From Saccharopolyspora endophytica (GTDB lineage Bacteria; Actinomycetota; Actinomycetes; Mycobacteriales; Pseudonocardiaceae): DNA of 64,000 nucleotides. Position 1 is the stretch's first letter; every line of letters begins with the position of its first letter. The stretch covers positions 372,001 through 436,000 of the forward strand of contig NZ_JAGPXE010000001.1 of the NCBI RefSeq assembly GCF_018070075.1, written 5' to 3'. Below, piece after piece: positions 19,054-27,014 of the stretch. A program made the position numbers and the translations under genes. A model generated the notes under the pieces. It saw only the letters and a program-made list of their open reading frames with translations, was not told where the DNA came from and ran no database searches.

Positions 19054-19365
19054 TCATGAGTCGTGGATCACAAAACTCCACCTCGACCCGATTTGGCCGT
19101 TTCCAAGTCCGCCGAGGCCCCTCGGTCGCCTCGGCGAGGCGCGCAGGGGGCTGCTCCCGATGGTGGCGATTGGGCAGGTCAAGGGACTAGTATCGGCCTC
19201 GGGCGCGGAGCGCTGGGGCGGTCCGTGACGGTGCCGCGCGGCTAAAGGGACCCCCGGTTTGGGCGGCCGGAAGCGTGTGTCGTAAGCTTTCATCACTGCC
19301 AACGGGGCGCCCCGAAAGGGAAAGCCGGTTGGAGGCGAAGGCCGGACCGGTTTCGGATCGGTCAA
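19054..19365. other. Upstream region of the tRNA cluster
   Basis: This 312-bp stretch has no gene. It should hold the promoter for the three tRNAs; AT-richer stretches occur near 19180-19195 and 19280-19292, but I cannot assign -35 and -10 boxes firmly. Confidence 0.4.
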
Positions 19366-19438
19366 GCCCCCATCGTCTAGCGGCCTAGGACGCCGCCCTT
19401 TCAAGGCGGTAGCGCGGGTTCGAATCCCGTTGGGGGTA
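19366..19438 (+). tRNA. tRNA-Glu (anticodon UUC)
   Basis: The sequence folds as a 73-nt cloverleaf. The 7-bp acceptor stem pairs 19366-19372 with 19431-19437 (one G-T). The anticodon loop reads CTTTCAA with TTC as anticodon, and the T loop GGTTCGAATCC is standard. CCA is not encoded. Confidence 0.95.
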
Positions 19439-19461
19439 CGAACAACTGAAGATTGAAGCAT

Positions 19462-19535
19462 GGCCCAGTGGCGCAGTTGGTTAGCGCGCCGCCCTGTCAC
19501 GGCGGAGGTCGCGGGTTCGAGTCCCGTCTGGGTCG
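19462..19535 (+). tRNA. tRNA-Asp (anticodon GUC)
   Basis: A 74-nt cloverleaf with acceptor arms GGCCCAG and CTGGGTC, anticodon GTC and T loop GGTTCGAGTCC. A CCA follows in the genome (19536-19538). Confidence 0.95.
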
Positions 19536-19567
19536 CCAAGGCGAACGGCAGCACGCCGGACGCTATC

Positions 19568-19641
19568 GGCCAGGTAGCTCAGTTGGTACGAGCGTCCGCC
19601 TGAAAAGCGGAAGGTCGGCGGTTCGACCCCGCCCCTGGCCA
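19568..19641 (+). tRNA. tRNA-Phe (anticodon GAA), integration target
   Basis: A 74-nt cloverleaf with acceptor arms GGCCAGG (19568) and CCTGGCC, and anticodon GAA inside CTGAAAA. Its 3' half, from the anticodon loop onward, is the 48-bp core repeated at 40638 and 45512. The gene stays functional because each incoming element supplies an identical 3' half. Confidence 0.95.
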
Positions 19642-19647
19642 CCGCTC
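19600..19647 (+). other. attL core of element 1 (in tRNA-Phe)
   Basis: The 48 bp are identical to 40638-40685 and 45512-45559. They begin in the anticodon loop and run 6 bp past the tRNA. Identity ends abruptly on both sides (C versus A before, T versus A after). Confidence 0.9.
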
Positions 19648-19659
19648 TTACCTGCGAAG

Positions 19660-19686
19660 AAGCCCCTCCGGATCCCGGAGGGGCTT
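19660..19686 (+). terminator. Rho-independent terminator after tRNA-Phe, inside element 1
   Basis: 12-bp arms at 19660-19671 and 19675-19686 overlap a run of six Ts (19685-19690). Similar terminators follow the cores at 40638 and 45512, so each element brings its own copy. Confidence 0.9.
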
Positions 19687-19693
19687 TTTTGGG

Positions 19694-19710
19694 TCTCAGT
19701 TTGGGTCTCA
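19694..19710. promoter_or_regulatory. Paired TCTCA arm-type repeats, left end of element 1
   Basis: TCTCA occurs at 19694-19698 and 19706-19710, 12 bp apart and 47 bp from the core. The left end of element 2 has the same pair at the same distance, so these are probably integrase or excisionase arm sites. Confidence 0.6.
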
Positions 19711-19768
19711 GTGGATGACGTGAGCATCTGTTGTTGGGCATGTCATGACCAACAACGTCCAGACACAT

Positions 19769-22537
19769 CTACCCTGCGTCTCCTAGGGTGGCCAGGAGCG
19801 TTTTGGTGTGTGTCCTTAGCGGGTGGTCGAGGCCATACGCGGTTTCGACGATGGCGAGTGCACGTTCCAAGCGGTCGCGTGCGGTCGTGAGCTCGCCGAG
19901 CTGTTGGTGGGCGAGGCCGAGGTTGATCAGAGTGTTGGCGATGTCGGGGTGGTCGGGGCCGTAGGCCTGCTTTTGGATGGTGAGTGCGCGTTGCTGTAGC
20001 TGGAGCGCGGTGGTCAGCTCGCCAAGCTGTTGGTGGACGATGCCGAGGTTGATCAGAGTGTTGGCGATGTCGGGGTGGTCGGGGCCGTAGGCCTGCTTTT
20101 GGATGGTGAGTGCGCGTTGCTGTAGCTGGAGCGCGGTGGTCAGCTCGCCAAGCTCTCGATGGACGGTGCCGAGATTGCTCAGGATGGCGCCGGCCTCGGG
20201 GTGGTCGGGGCCGTAGGCCTGCTCTTTGATGGTGAGTGCGCGTTGCTGTAGCTCTAGTGCGGTCCCGAGCTCGCCAAGCTGTTGCCGGACCGTGCCGAGG
20301 TTGTCCAGGGTGGTGGCGACCTGGGGGTGGTCGGGGCCGTAGATCTGCTCTTTGATGGTGAGTGCGCGTTGCTGTAGCTCGAGTGCGGTAGTCAGGTCGC
20401 CAAGCTGTTGGTGGACGAGGCCGAGATTGGTCAGGGTGGTGGCGACCTGGGGGTGGTCGGGGCCGTAGGCCTGCTCTTTGATGGTGAGTGCGCGTTGCTG
20501 TAGCTCGAGTGCGGTAGTCAGGTCGCCAAGCTGTTGGTGGACGAGGCCGAGGTTGCTCAGGGTGCTGGCGATGCCGGGATGGTCGGGGCCGTAGGCCTGT
20601 TCTTCGATGGTGAGTGCGCGTTCGTAGAGGTCACGTGCAGTAACGGTGTCGCCGAGTAGTTGGTGGACGGTGCCGAGGTTGCTCAGGGTGCTGGCGATGT
20701 TGGGGTGGTCGGGGCCGTAGGCCTGTTCTTCGATGGTGAGTGCGCGTTGCTGTAGCTGGAGCGCGGTCCTGAGCTCGCCAAGCTCCCGGTGGACGGTGCC
20801 GAGGTTGCTCAGGGTGCTGGCGATGTCGGGATGGGTAGGGCCGTAGATCCGCTCTTCGATGGTGAGAGCGCGTTCGTAGAAGTCACGTGCAGGTGTTAGC
20901 TCCGCTCGGGTAAGGCTGTACCCGCCTAGCCAGAAAAGAAGTTTGAAAACGCTTCGAGTATCGGCTGCGTGTTCTGCCGCAATGCGAGCATGAGCGGCCA
21001 ACCGTGCTGCTCGTGGCCAAGAAATGGGTTGCTCAAGGTCTTCCGGGAGGAGTGAAATGATCTTGTCCGCTATGAAGTTGGCCCATACATGTTGCTCGTC
21101 TGCTACTAGGTGGTGGCGTGTGACGGCTTGGACGAGGCGGTGGATGTAAAGACCTTCGGATTCGCCGTCGGTTTTCGTGGCGAGGTGAGTCTTGGTGAGA
21201 GCGCCGACTGTTTCGGCGATTCCAGTCGGGGTTGAGCTTGCTTGGGCGAGTTGTTTTGGAAGTTTGTCTACTTGATTCAGTAGTTCGTATACAGGAATAT
21301 CATCCGGGGCGAGGAAAGCACAGATCCGCAGGAGGTCCAGCGCCGCCTGGTTGTTGCGTTTCAGGTCGTCGAAGTGGAGTAGCCAGGTCGTCGCCACGCT
21401 CGCCGGGTATTCGCTGGTGGGGAGCCCGCGGGTGAGTAGCTTGGCGGCTTCCTGGCGATCTTGTACGAGTTTTAGGTAGGTATTGATCGACATGCTGTGG
21501 ATGTCGATATACGCGGCCGCTTGCGCAAGGGCGAGCGGCAGGTATCCCAGTTCCGCGACCAGCTGTGCTGTGGCTTCGGGCTCGTGTTTGCCGGTGCGTT
21601 CACGCATGAACTCGATGGCTTCTTCACGCTTGAACACTTCGAGTTCGAGCGGCTTGGCGAGGCCGGTCCAGCCGCGCTCTCGGCTCGTCACAAGCACGTG
21701 GCCACCACCACTACTGGGGAGGCAGGTGCGGAGGAAGTCCGGGTCGGTTGCGTTGTCGAACACCAACAGCCAACCATTGTTCTGATTGAGGGCGGTCATG
21801 ACCGAAGACACTGTCTCCCTCTGATCTTGCTCGGTAGGCAATCCCAGCTTGGGGGCAAGCGCGGCAAGATCTTCTAGGAGCGTGATCTGGTTTTCTGCGC
21901 GGATCCACCAGGCGATGCGGTAGGTCTCGTCGGTGAGTCGTTCATGGGCGTAGTGCAGAGCCAAAGTGGACTTGCCGATACCGCCTAGTCCTCGTAGAGC
22001 CACGACGGCCACGGGTCCCTTGCCCAGGAGGGCTGAGATGTCATCCAGCTGCTGACCTCGGCCGGTGAAGGTGGCGTTTCGTGGGGGGAGGTTGCTAATC
22101 GGCCTGTTAGTCTGAGCGTGGGCGGTTGGCTTCCGTTCGGTATCGGCCGCGGTACTGAAGTTTATTGTCTCGACAGTGCCAATAAAGGTGCTTGAAGGGG
22201 CTGTGACGACGGTCCCTGAGTTGCCACCAGCGACGACGGTTGAATCGGTAACATCTTTGGTTTGGAAATCTGGCGCCGCCGTTTTTCCAGCGTCCTGCTT
22301 TGAACCAAGTTTGCGTCTAACGAGCGCGAACGCTACGAGAAGAACGACTAGCCCAACCACCGTCGGCCACATGATGTATGGGTTATGCGCCCAAGGCCAG
22401 GCCTTTTCGTCAGAAAGCAAACCGGTTGAGATGTTGGTTGCGAGGCCTAGCGCGGCGAGCCCCACTACGTCCATGGCGATGAGCGTGTCTAACGCCTTTT
22501 GAGAACCGCTTCTCCTGCCGCTCTTGCTGCCAGCCAT
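19769..22537 (-). CDS. Membrane-anchored NB-ARC ATPase with TPR repeats (NLR-like)
   Basis: The 922-residue protein starts with two hydrophobic segments (about residues 15-37 and 53-73), followed by a Ser/Thr-rich linker. The NB-ARC STAND ATPase domain has P-loop GLGGIGKST at 183-191, a Walker B-like WLLVFDN at 256-262, LVTSRERGW, and the GLPL-like GYLPLALAQAAAYI. The C-terminal third is eight 42-residue kinesin-light-chain TPR repeats plus a degenerate ninth; each reads ERALTI.EQ.YGPDHP..A.TL.NLG.VH..LG. STAND proteins oligomerise after sensing a ligand. Here the TPRs would sense and the N-terminus sits in or at the membrane. No enzymatic effector domain is visible. It is the cargo gene nearest attL, and its base composition is less GC-rich than the core. 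Phage defence is an inference. Confidence 0.82.
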   Translation of the reverse strand: MAGSKSGRRSGSQKALDTLIAMDVVGLAALGLATNISTGLLSDEKAWPWAHNPYIMWPTVVGLVVLLVAFALVRRKLGSKQDAGKTAAPDFQTKDVTDSTVVAGGNSGTVVTAPSSTFIGTVETINFSTAADTERKPTAHAQTNRPISNLPPRNATFTGRGQQLDDISALLGKGPVAVVALRGLGGIGKSTLALHYAHERLTDETYRIAWWIRAENQITLLEDLAALAPKLGLPTEQDQRETVSSVMTALNQNNGWLLVFDNATDPDFLRTCLPSSGGGHVLVTSRERGWTGLAKPLELEVFKREEAIEFMRERTGKHEPEATAQLVAELGYLPLALAQAAAYIDIHSMSINTYLKLVQDRQEAAKLLTRGLPTSEYPASVATTWLLHFDDLKRNNQAALDLLRICAFLAPDDIPVYELLNQVDKLPKQLAQASSTPTGIAETVGALTKTHLATKTDGESEGLYIHRLVQAVTRHHLVADEQHVWANFIADKIISLLPEDLEQPISWPRAARLAAHARIAAEHAADTRSVFKLLFWLGGYSLTRAELTPARDFYERALTIEERIYGPTHPDIASTLSNLGTVHRELGELRTALQLQQRALTIEEQAYGPDHPNIASTLSNLGTVHQLLGDTVTARDLYERALTIEEQAYGPDHPGIASTLSNLGLVHQQLGDLTTALELQQRALTIKEQAYGPDHPQVATTLTNLGLVHQQLGDLTTALELQQRALTIKEQIYGPDHPQVATTLDNLGTVRQQLGELGTALELQQRALTIKEQAYGPDHPEAGAILSNLGTVHRELGELTTALQLQQRALTIQKQAYGPDHPDIANTLINLGIVHQQLGELTTALQLQQRALTIQKQAYGPDHPDIANTLINLGLAHQQLGELTTARDRLERALAIVETAYGLDHPLRTHTKTLLATLGDAG
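19905..20920 (-). repeat. Eight tandem 126-bp TPR-coding units
   Basis: The units encode the 42-residue TPRs of the NB-ARC protein. Some neighbours are almost identical at DNA level, especially the two units near 19920-20160, which points to recent expansion or homogenisation. Confidence 0.85.
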
Positions 22538-22646
22538 GAGGCTTGATCATGCCAGCATCCGTTAGCGAGTTGGTCCGGGTCTACGTTTTGGCTACTTACA
22601 GACGAGGGGAGGCTGCTACGAAAATAGCGGCCTCCCCCAGGATCTG

Positions 22647-23960
22647 TCAGTTGGTCCCCCAGAAATAGCTGTTGAGGCGGTCGGCGACGTCTCGTCTGAG
22701 GGTGTCGGTGACGTGCATGTAGCGCTGCTTCATAGAGATGGTTGACCAGCCCATGAGGTCCATGACGGTTCGGTCTGGGACACCGAGGATGAGTAGGACT
22801 GTGGCGGCGGTGTGGCGGGCGTCGTGCAGGCGCGCCTCGCGGACGCCGGCCTCGGTGAGTACGGCTTTCCACTCGTCGAGGTCGCGGCGTGGGTCGAGGG
22901 GTTTGCCGTTGGGCTGGGTGAACATCCACCCTCCTTCTTCCCACTCGTTGGCAGCTCGTTCCCGCTCCGCGGCCTGGACCTTCCGGTGGCGAGTGATCAG
23001 CTCCAGGAGTTCGTTCGGAACGGGGATGGTGCGGCGGCCGGCGCGCGATTTGACGTCGACCTCGACCAGTCCGCCGTTCCTACGCTGCGGGCACCACCTG
23101 GCGTGGTCGGTGCAGTCCGGCGGGCAAGGTGGAGGACAAGCACGGGTGTGGCGTTTGCAGCCGTCTGGGCAGGGCTTGGTCTTGTGGTATTTGGCCCCGC
23201 AGGCGTGGGGGTCCTTGCATCCGTGCTGCCAGGTCTGACGCTGGAGTGCCTTGCGAATCCGGATCATGCCGCGGCGTTCGTCGAAGTTCTGCCACTTCAG
23301 CGCGAGCGATTCGCCTTGCCTGGTACCGAGGGCCAGGGCGATGACGAACCGGACTCCGTTGCGGCGTTCGAGGCAGACCTTGAGGATTCGCTGCACGTCC
23401 TCGGCGTCGAGCGGTTCGATCTCCTCTTCCTCCAGGCGGGGCGCTTTGGCGATCTCCAAGGGATTCCTGTTGATGTAGCCCCGCTTGTACGCCTCACCGA
23501 AGGCGGTCCGTGCGGTGCGGTGCACCTGGTGCGCGGTGCCGGGCTTGAGGCCGGAGTCGAGCATTCGGCGGTAGAGCTTTTCGAAGAGCTCCGGGTGCTT
23601 CTCGATGTGGTCCAGCCGGTGGGCTCCCAACCCGGGGATCAGGTGTTTGTACACAGCCGTCTGGTAGCCGCGCATCGTCTTGTACCTGGTCGTGAGCGGC
23701 GCGATGTCCTCCACCCAGTGAGTGAGCCACCGCTCGACCTTCCAACTACGGCCCTTCTTGCGCACCTTCCCGGAAGATCGCTCGGACTCCAGTTTGCTGA
23801 CCGCAGCGGCAACCTCGTCCCGGTTCTTCCGCTTGATGTGCCGACGATCCGGCTTCCCGTCGTCTCCGACACCCATCGTCACGCGGCCGTGCCAGAGGCC
23901 GTCGTTGCCGAAGTAGATCGACGAGCGTCCGTTGGCGGCCCTTGTGCGCTTCTCTTCCAC
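22647..23960 (-). CDS. int: Tyrosine recombinase integrase of element 1
   Basis: The 437-residue integrase has an AP2-like N-terminal arm-binding region (SSIYFGNDGLWHGRV, HIKRKNRDEV), a SAM-like core-binding domain (about 70-170) and a catalytic domain. Catalytic residues are R214 (GTRQGE), H379 and R382 (HDARHTAA), and nucleophile Y414 (KQRYMHV). Between the first Arg and the central strand lies a Cys/His-rich insertion (about 246-291) with at least eight Cys, probably zinc-binding. It catalyses recombination at the tRNA-Phe site. The excisionase gene lies 11 bp upstream on the same strand. Element 2 carries a truncated relative. Confidence 0.93.
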   Translation of the reverse strand: MEEKRTRAANGRSSIYFGNDGLWHGRVTMGVGDDGKPDRRHIKRKNRDEVAAAVSKLESERSSGKVRKKGRSWKVERWLTHWVEDIAPLTTRYKTMRGYQTAVYKHLIPGLGAHRLDHIEKHPELFEKLYRRMLDSGLKPGTAHQVHRTARTAFGEAYKRGYINRNPLEIAKAPRLEEEEIEPLDAEDVQRILKVCLERRNGVRFVIALALGTRQGESLALKWQNFDERRGMIRIRKALQRQTWQHGCKDPHACGAKYHKTKPCPDGCKRHTRACPPPCPPDCTDHARWCPQRRNGGLVEVDVKSRAGRRTIPVPNELLELITRHRKVQAAERERAANEWEEGGWMFTQPNGKPLDPRRDLDEWKAVLTEAGVREARLHDARHTAATVLLILGVPDRTVMDLMGWSTISMKQRYMHVTDTLRRDVADRLNSYFWGTN

Positions 23961-23971
23961 CTTGGCCCCCT

Positions 23972-24265
23972 TCAGGCGTTCCGCTGGCTGATGAGTCGGT
24001 TGGCGTAGTCCTCGATCGCGGCCTTAGGCACGCGGCGGAGTCGGCCGATCTGGACGGATTCGAGTTCGCCGGCCTTGACCAGTGCGTAGGTCTTGGTCCG
24101 GCCGATGCCGAGCTGTTCGGCTGCTTCCTCGACGGTCAGCAGCACTCGGTCGGGCATCTTGCGGGCGGGTGGCGCCGGGGCGGCCGGTTCGGGGATCTCC
24201 TGTTCGGCGAGCATTGCCGCGAGTGAGGCGAGGGTGGCGGCGAGCTGTGCGGTGTTCGCTGTCAT
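23972..24265 (-). CDS. xis: Excisionase / MerR-like helix-turn-helix protein
   Basis: The 97-residue protein has a C-terminal HTH_17 / excisionase domain: VLLTVEEAAEQLGIGRTKTY, then LVKAGELESVQIGRLRRVP. This winged helix bends DNA at attachment sites. The N-terminal 35 residues are Ala/Pro-rich. The ATG at 24265 has AGGGGGA upstream and overlaps the stop of the preceding ATPase gene by 4 bp (ATGA). Position between replication genes and integrase is typical for Xis in these elements. Confidence 0.88.
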   Translation of the reverse strand: MTANTAQLAATLASLAAMLAEQEIPEPAAPAPPARKMPDRVLLTVEEAAEQLGIGRTKTYALVKAGELESVQIGRLRRVPKAAIEDYANRLISQRNA

Positions 24266-25557
24266 GCGATCCCCCTGGTGTTGATGGTGCGCGGGGTAGC
24301 CGTCCCAGCCGTCCCATCCGTCCCGATGCAGGTCAGGCTGGGACGGCTTGGGTTGCTGGGACGGCTTGTGCCGTCCCAACCGATTGGGCCGGTGATCTGG
24401 GTGGGACGGCTTGAGCCGTCCCAGTCGGTGTTGCCGTCCCGCGCTGACCTGGGCTGGGACGCTTGGGACGGCTGGGACGCCTCCTCCGCAGAGGCCTCCG
24501 GCGGGCAGTACCGAGCCCAGGCGTCGGCGAAGTCGGCGCGGCGGTAGCCCTTGACTTGGGAGCCGTCGGGGAACCGGACGTTCGCTGACCTGATCTCGAA
24601 CTCGGCGAGCAGCTTGGATAGCTTCGCCGGGCTCAACCCGCCAGGTCCGTAGTCGCGCCACGGTGCTTCGAGGTCGGAGTTGAGCTGCCGGAGCAGATCA
24701 GCAGTGGAGATGACCTGTGTGTCGTTGAACGCCGTGCGGCAGTCGATCAGCAGTCGAGTCCGGATGGTGCCCTGGTCGTTGTCGGTCGCCTCGGCCAGGA
24801 GGTCAACCGCGGCTTGGCGTGCGCGGTCTGGCCAGCTGCCGCCGGCGTGGTCTGCCACTGCGATCAGTGGTTCCCAGGTGTCGGCTGCTCGGTCTTCCAG
24901 CGGCATTTCCGGTTCGGCGCGTTCGAGGATGTTGAGGTCGCTTCGAAGCCAGGCGGTCATCTGGTCGCCCAGGTGCGTCAGGGCCGGGCGGTCGCGGCGG
25001 TGGCGGTAGGGCGAGACCGACTCGCCCGGAGCACGTCGCCGCATCCGGATGACCACGGCGCGGTCCTCGATGGTGTCGGGCATGGCTCCGATGCCGGCCA
25101 ACGCGGCCATCGCGAACGTGGGGATCGACTCGACCTTGCGTGTGTTGGCGTCGAACCGGATTGCCGGTCGGTTGCGCTGGTGGCCAGCGTTGAGCAGGCC
25201 GCGCAGGTCCTCGTTGCTCGCGGCCTCGGCGCCGAAAATCGTGTCGGCTTCGTCAACGAGCATCGTGGGCGGGTCGTCGGTGATGGAGCGGTAGATCGCT
25301 GAGGGCGAGGCGTTGACGGTGATCAACGGCTCGTAGCAGACCGCCTCGACCACATCGAGCAGTCGCGATTTCCCGCAGCGCTTCTCCGGTGCGCGGATGA
25401 CCAGGCGCGGGGCGTGAGCCCATGCCGGCTGGGCGTGGGTCGCGGCGATCCACAGCACGACGGCGTCCACGGCCTGCGGGCTGGGCAGGATGACGTAGCG
25501 GGTCAGCGCGGTGTGCAGCTGGTCCAGCAGCCCGGCCCCGTGGGGTTGAGTCGTCAT
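24262..25557 (-). CDS. DUF3631 ATPase, replication protein
   Basis: The 431-residue protein has a P-loop-like APEKRCGKSRLLDVVEAV, a Walker B-like TMLVDEADTIFG and a sensor region PTFAMAALAGIGAMPDTIEDRAVVIRMRRR. DUF3631 proteins in AICEs and actinophages accompany a prim-pol and probably act as the helicase or loader. The ATG at 25557 has a perfect AAGGAGGT. The last 80 codons are low-complexity (Trp/Asp/Gly/Ser/Arg/Pro) because the DNA there is a cluster of GGGACGG heptamers. It overlaps the excisionase gene by 4 bp. Confidence 0.82.
   Translation of the reverse strand: MTTQPHGAGLLDQLHTALTRYVILPSPQAVDAVVLWIAATHAQPAWAHAPRLVIRAPEKRCGKSRLLDVVEAVCYEPLITVNASPSAIYRSITDDPPTMLVDEADTIFGAEAASNEDLRGLLNAGHQRNRPAIRFDANTRKVESIPTFAMAALAGIGAMPDTIEDRAVVIRMRRRAPGESVSPYRHRRDRPALTHLGDQMTAWLRSDLNILERAEPEMPLEDRAADTWEPLIAVADHAGGSWPDRARQAAVDLLAEATDNDQGTIRTRLLIDCRTAFNDTQVISTADLLRQLNSDLEAPWRDYGPGGLSPAKLSKLLAEFEIRSANVRFPDGSQVKGYRRADFADAWARYCPPEASAEEASQPSQASQPRSARDGNTDWDGSSRPTQITGPIGWDGTSRPSNPSRPSLTCIGTDGTAGTATPRTINTRGIA
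24300..24480. repeat. Iteron-like GGGACGG/CCGTCCC cluster, candidate replication origin
   Basis: I count ten exact heptamers (five in each orientation) and two near copies in 181 bp. Several form short inverted pairs separated by 6 nt (24358-24377, 24403-24422). They lie in the 3' end of the replication ATPase gene. An origin is inferred from position and repetition. Confidence 0.5.
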
Positions 25558-25583
25558 TGAGCTACCTCCTTCCGAGCTCGTGG

Positions 25584-26591
25584 TCATGCGATGCGGTTTC
25601 CGAGGCCGTGCAGGGATTCCGGGCCGTCGTGGGTTCCGCGCTCCCAACCGCGGATTGCGTTGCGGCGGGCGGCGGCGGGTTCGAGCGGCTTGCCGGTGCG
25701 CTCTCGTCGGCGGAGCGCGGCGGCGGTCAGGGCGTCGATCGCCTCGGTCGCGGTCCACGGGGCGGTGTCGTGGGTGGCGAGGTTTGCCAGGCGGCGAGCG
25801 GCCGCGTAGACCAGGCGCCAACGCTCTCCGGGCTCGGTTTCGACCTTGGTCAGCTGGCCTGTCCAAACCCGCTGCCAGTAGCCCGGAGCGTGATCGCCCG
25901 CCCGCGCCGCCCCGAGGTTGGGAGCTGCCGGTGCCGGTGTCGCCGGAGGCATGACCCGGGGTCGCATCCAGGCGGGCAGCTCGGCGATCTCAGCGGTCGC
26001 TGAGATCCGCGTGTAGACGCCCGCAACGTCCTCCGGTGGTGTTGCGATGCTGGTTCCGGGAGCGACGACGTAGCCGCCCTGGGCGCGGACGTCGATCTGA
26101 TGCCCCACACGTCCTGTCGCATCGCTTGGCGCCTCCAGCCCGCTCGGGGCGCGGAAGTACAGATGCCGGCCGCCGCTCGGTGTGGCGACGGTGAGAGTGG
26201 TTGGCCAGGACGCGCTGGCGGCGATGGTCAGGGCGTCGAGGGCTTCCAACCCGTCGCCGACCGGGCTGGGCACGTCGTGCGCGGCGGGGGCCGGTGCCTT
26301 GGGCTTGCGGTCGAGGTCGAGCACGACCAGGCCGGACGGTCCGGTCGCGATCCCGACGCCGGCACGAGGCGTGCGGGTCCACCACTGCCGGATCAGCTCC
26401 TGATCGGTGGTGGCGGCGAGCAGGCCGTGGCAGGGCTGCTCGGCTGTCAGGCACGGGCACGCGGTCGGTGCGGTGTGGCCGGCCTTGCAGTGCGGGCAGT
26501 TGGCGAACGGGCGCTTGCTGCCGGGCCGGAGCGGGAAGACGTGCATGTCCTGGGCGGCGAGCCAGCTGGCGATGTCGAGGTGAGTGCTCAT
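25584..26591 (-). CDS. Bifunctional primase-polymerase (prim-pol)
   Basis: The 335-residue protein starts with the prim-pol domain. MHVFPLRPGSKRPFANCPHC is the typical opening, WTRTPRAGVGIATGPSGLVVLDLD supplies metal-binding acidic residues, and TPSGGRHLYFRAPSG with IDVRAQGGYVVAPGT completes the domain. A Cys-rich patch (CPHCKAG, CPCLTAEQPC) may bind zinc. The C-terminal region is helical. It would prime and extend element DNA. The gene ends where a start of the DUF3631 gene overlaps, so the two are coupled. The ATG at 26591 is preferred over the one at 26609. Confidence 0.9.
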   Translation of the reverse strand: MSTHLDIASWLAAQDMHVFPLRPGSKRPFANCPHCKAGHTAPTACPCLTAEQPCHGLLAATTDQELIRQWWTRTPRAGVGIATGPSGLVVLDLDRKPKAPAPAAHDVPSPVGDGLEALDALTIAASASWPTTLTVATPSGGRHLYFRAPSGLEAPSDATGRVGHQIDVRAQGGYVVAPGTSIATPPEDVAGVYTRISATAEIAELPAWMRPRVMPPATPAPAAPNLGAARAGDHAPGYWQRVWTGQLTKVETEPGERWRLVYAAARRLANLATHDTAPWTATEAIDALTAAALRRRERTGKPLEPAAARRNAIRGWERGTHDGPESLHGLGNRIA

Positions 26592-26618
26592 GCGGGATGG
26601 GCCTTCCAAGTAGGACGG

Positions 26619-26873
26619 TCAGTCGCGGTGGTGGGCGCGGTGGACGCGGCGAGCGGCGTTGATGGCTCGACGGCCAGGGCGCAGGCGAAGGCCGGTGCCG
26701 CCGCAGCGCCGGCAGAGGCGGATCGCGCGGCCGAACGGGGAGCGGAGCTTTCCGCCACCTCGGCAGCTGCGGCAGGCCTTGAACGGCCAGAACCAGCACG
26801 TCGCGCCGTAACCGAACGTGACCAAGAGGAGTGCGAGGAACAGGAGGGTGCTAGCGGGGTCAGTGGGGGTCAC
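26619..26873 (-). CDS. Small membrane protein with zinc-ribbon motif
   Basis: The 84-residue protein has one N-terminal transmembrane segment (STLLFLALLLVTFGYGATCW) followed by a basic cytoplasmic domain with two C-x2-C knuckles (CRSCRGGG and CRRCGGTG). The tail is Arg/His-rich. Similar small proteins lie between the transfer and replication genes of many actinomycete elements; their function is not known. It lies 27 bp upstream of the prim-pol gene. Confidence 0.65.
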   Translation of the reverse strand: MTPTDPASTLLFLALLLVTFGYGATCWFWPFKACRSCRGGGKLRSPFGRAIRLCRRCGGTGLRLRPGRRAINAARRVHRAHHRD

Positions 26874-27014
26874 AGGTGGCCTCCAGGGCGGTTTTTGGGC
26901 GCACTGGCCCGCAGCGCGCTAGGAGCTAGAGCGCTGGTCAGTGGGAATGAAGGTCGTTAGCGGGGCCGCTAGGTCTAGCGGGCTGGTCGGCTAGACCTAG
27001 CGGCGTTGCTGGGC

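Noticed and set aside
19905-20920. Regular repeats considered as a CRISPR array
   Set aside because: Units are 126 bp, in frame and encode TPRs; there are no unique spacers.
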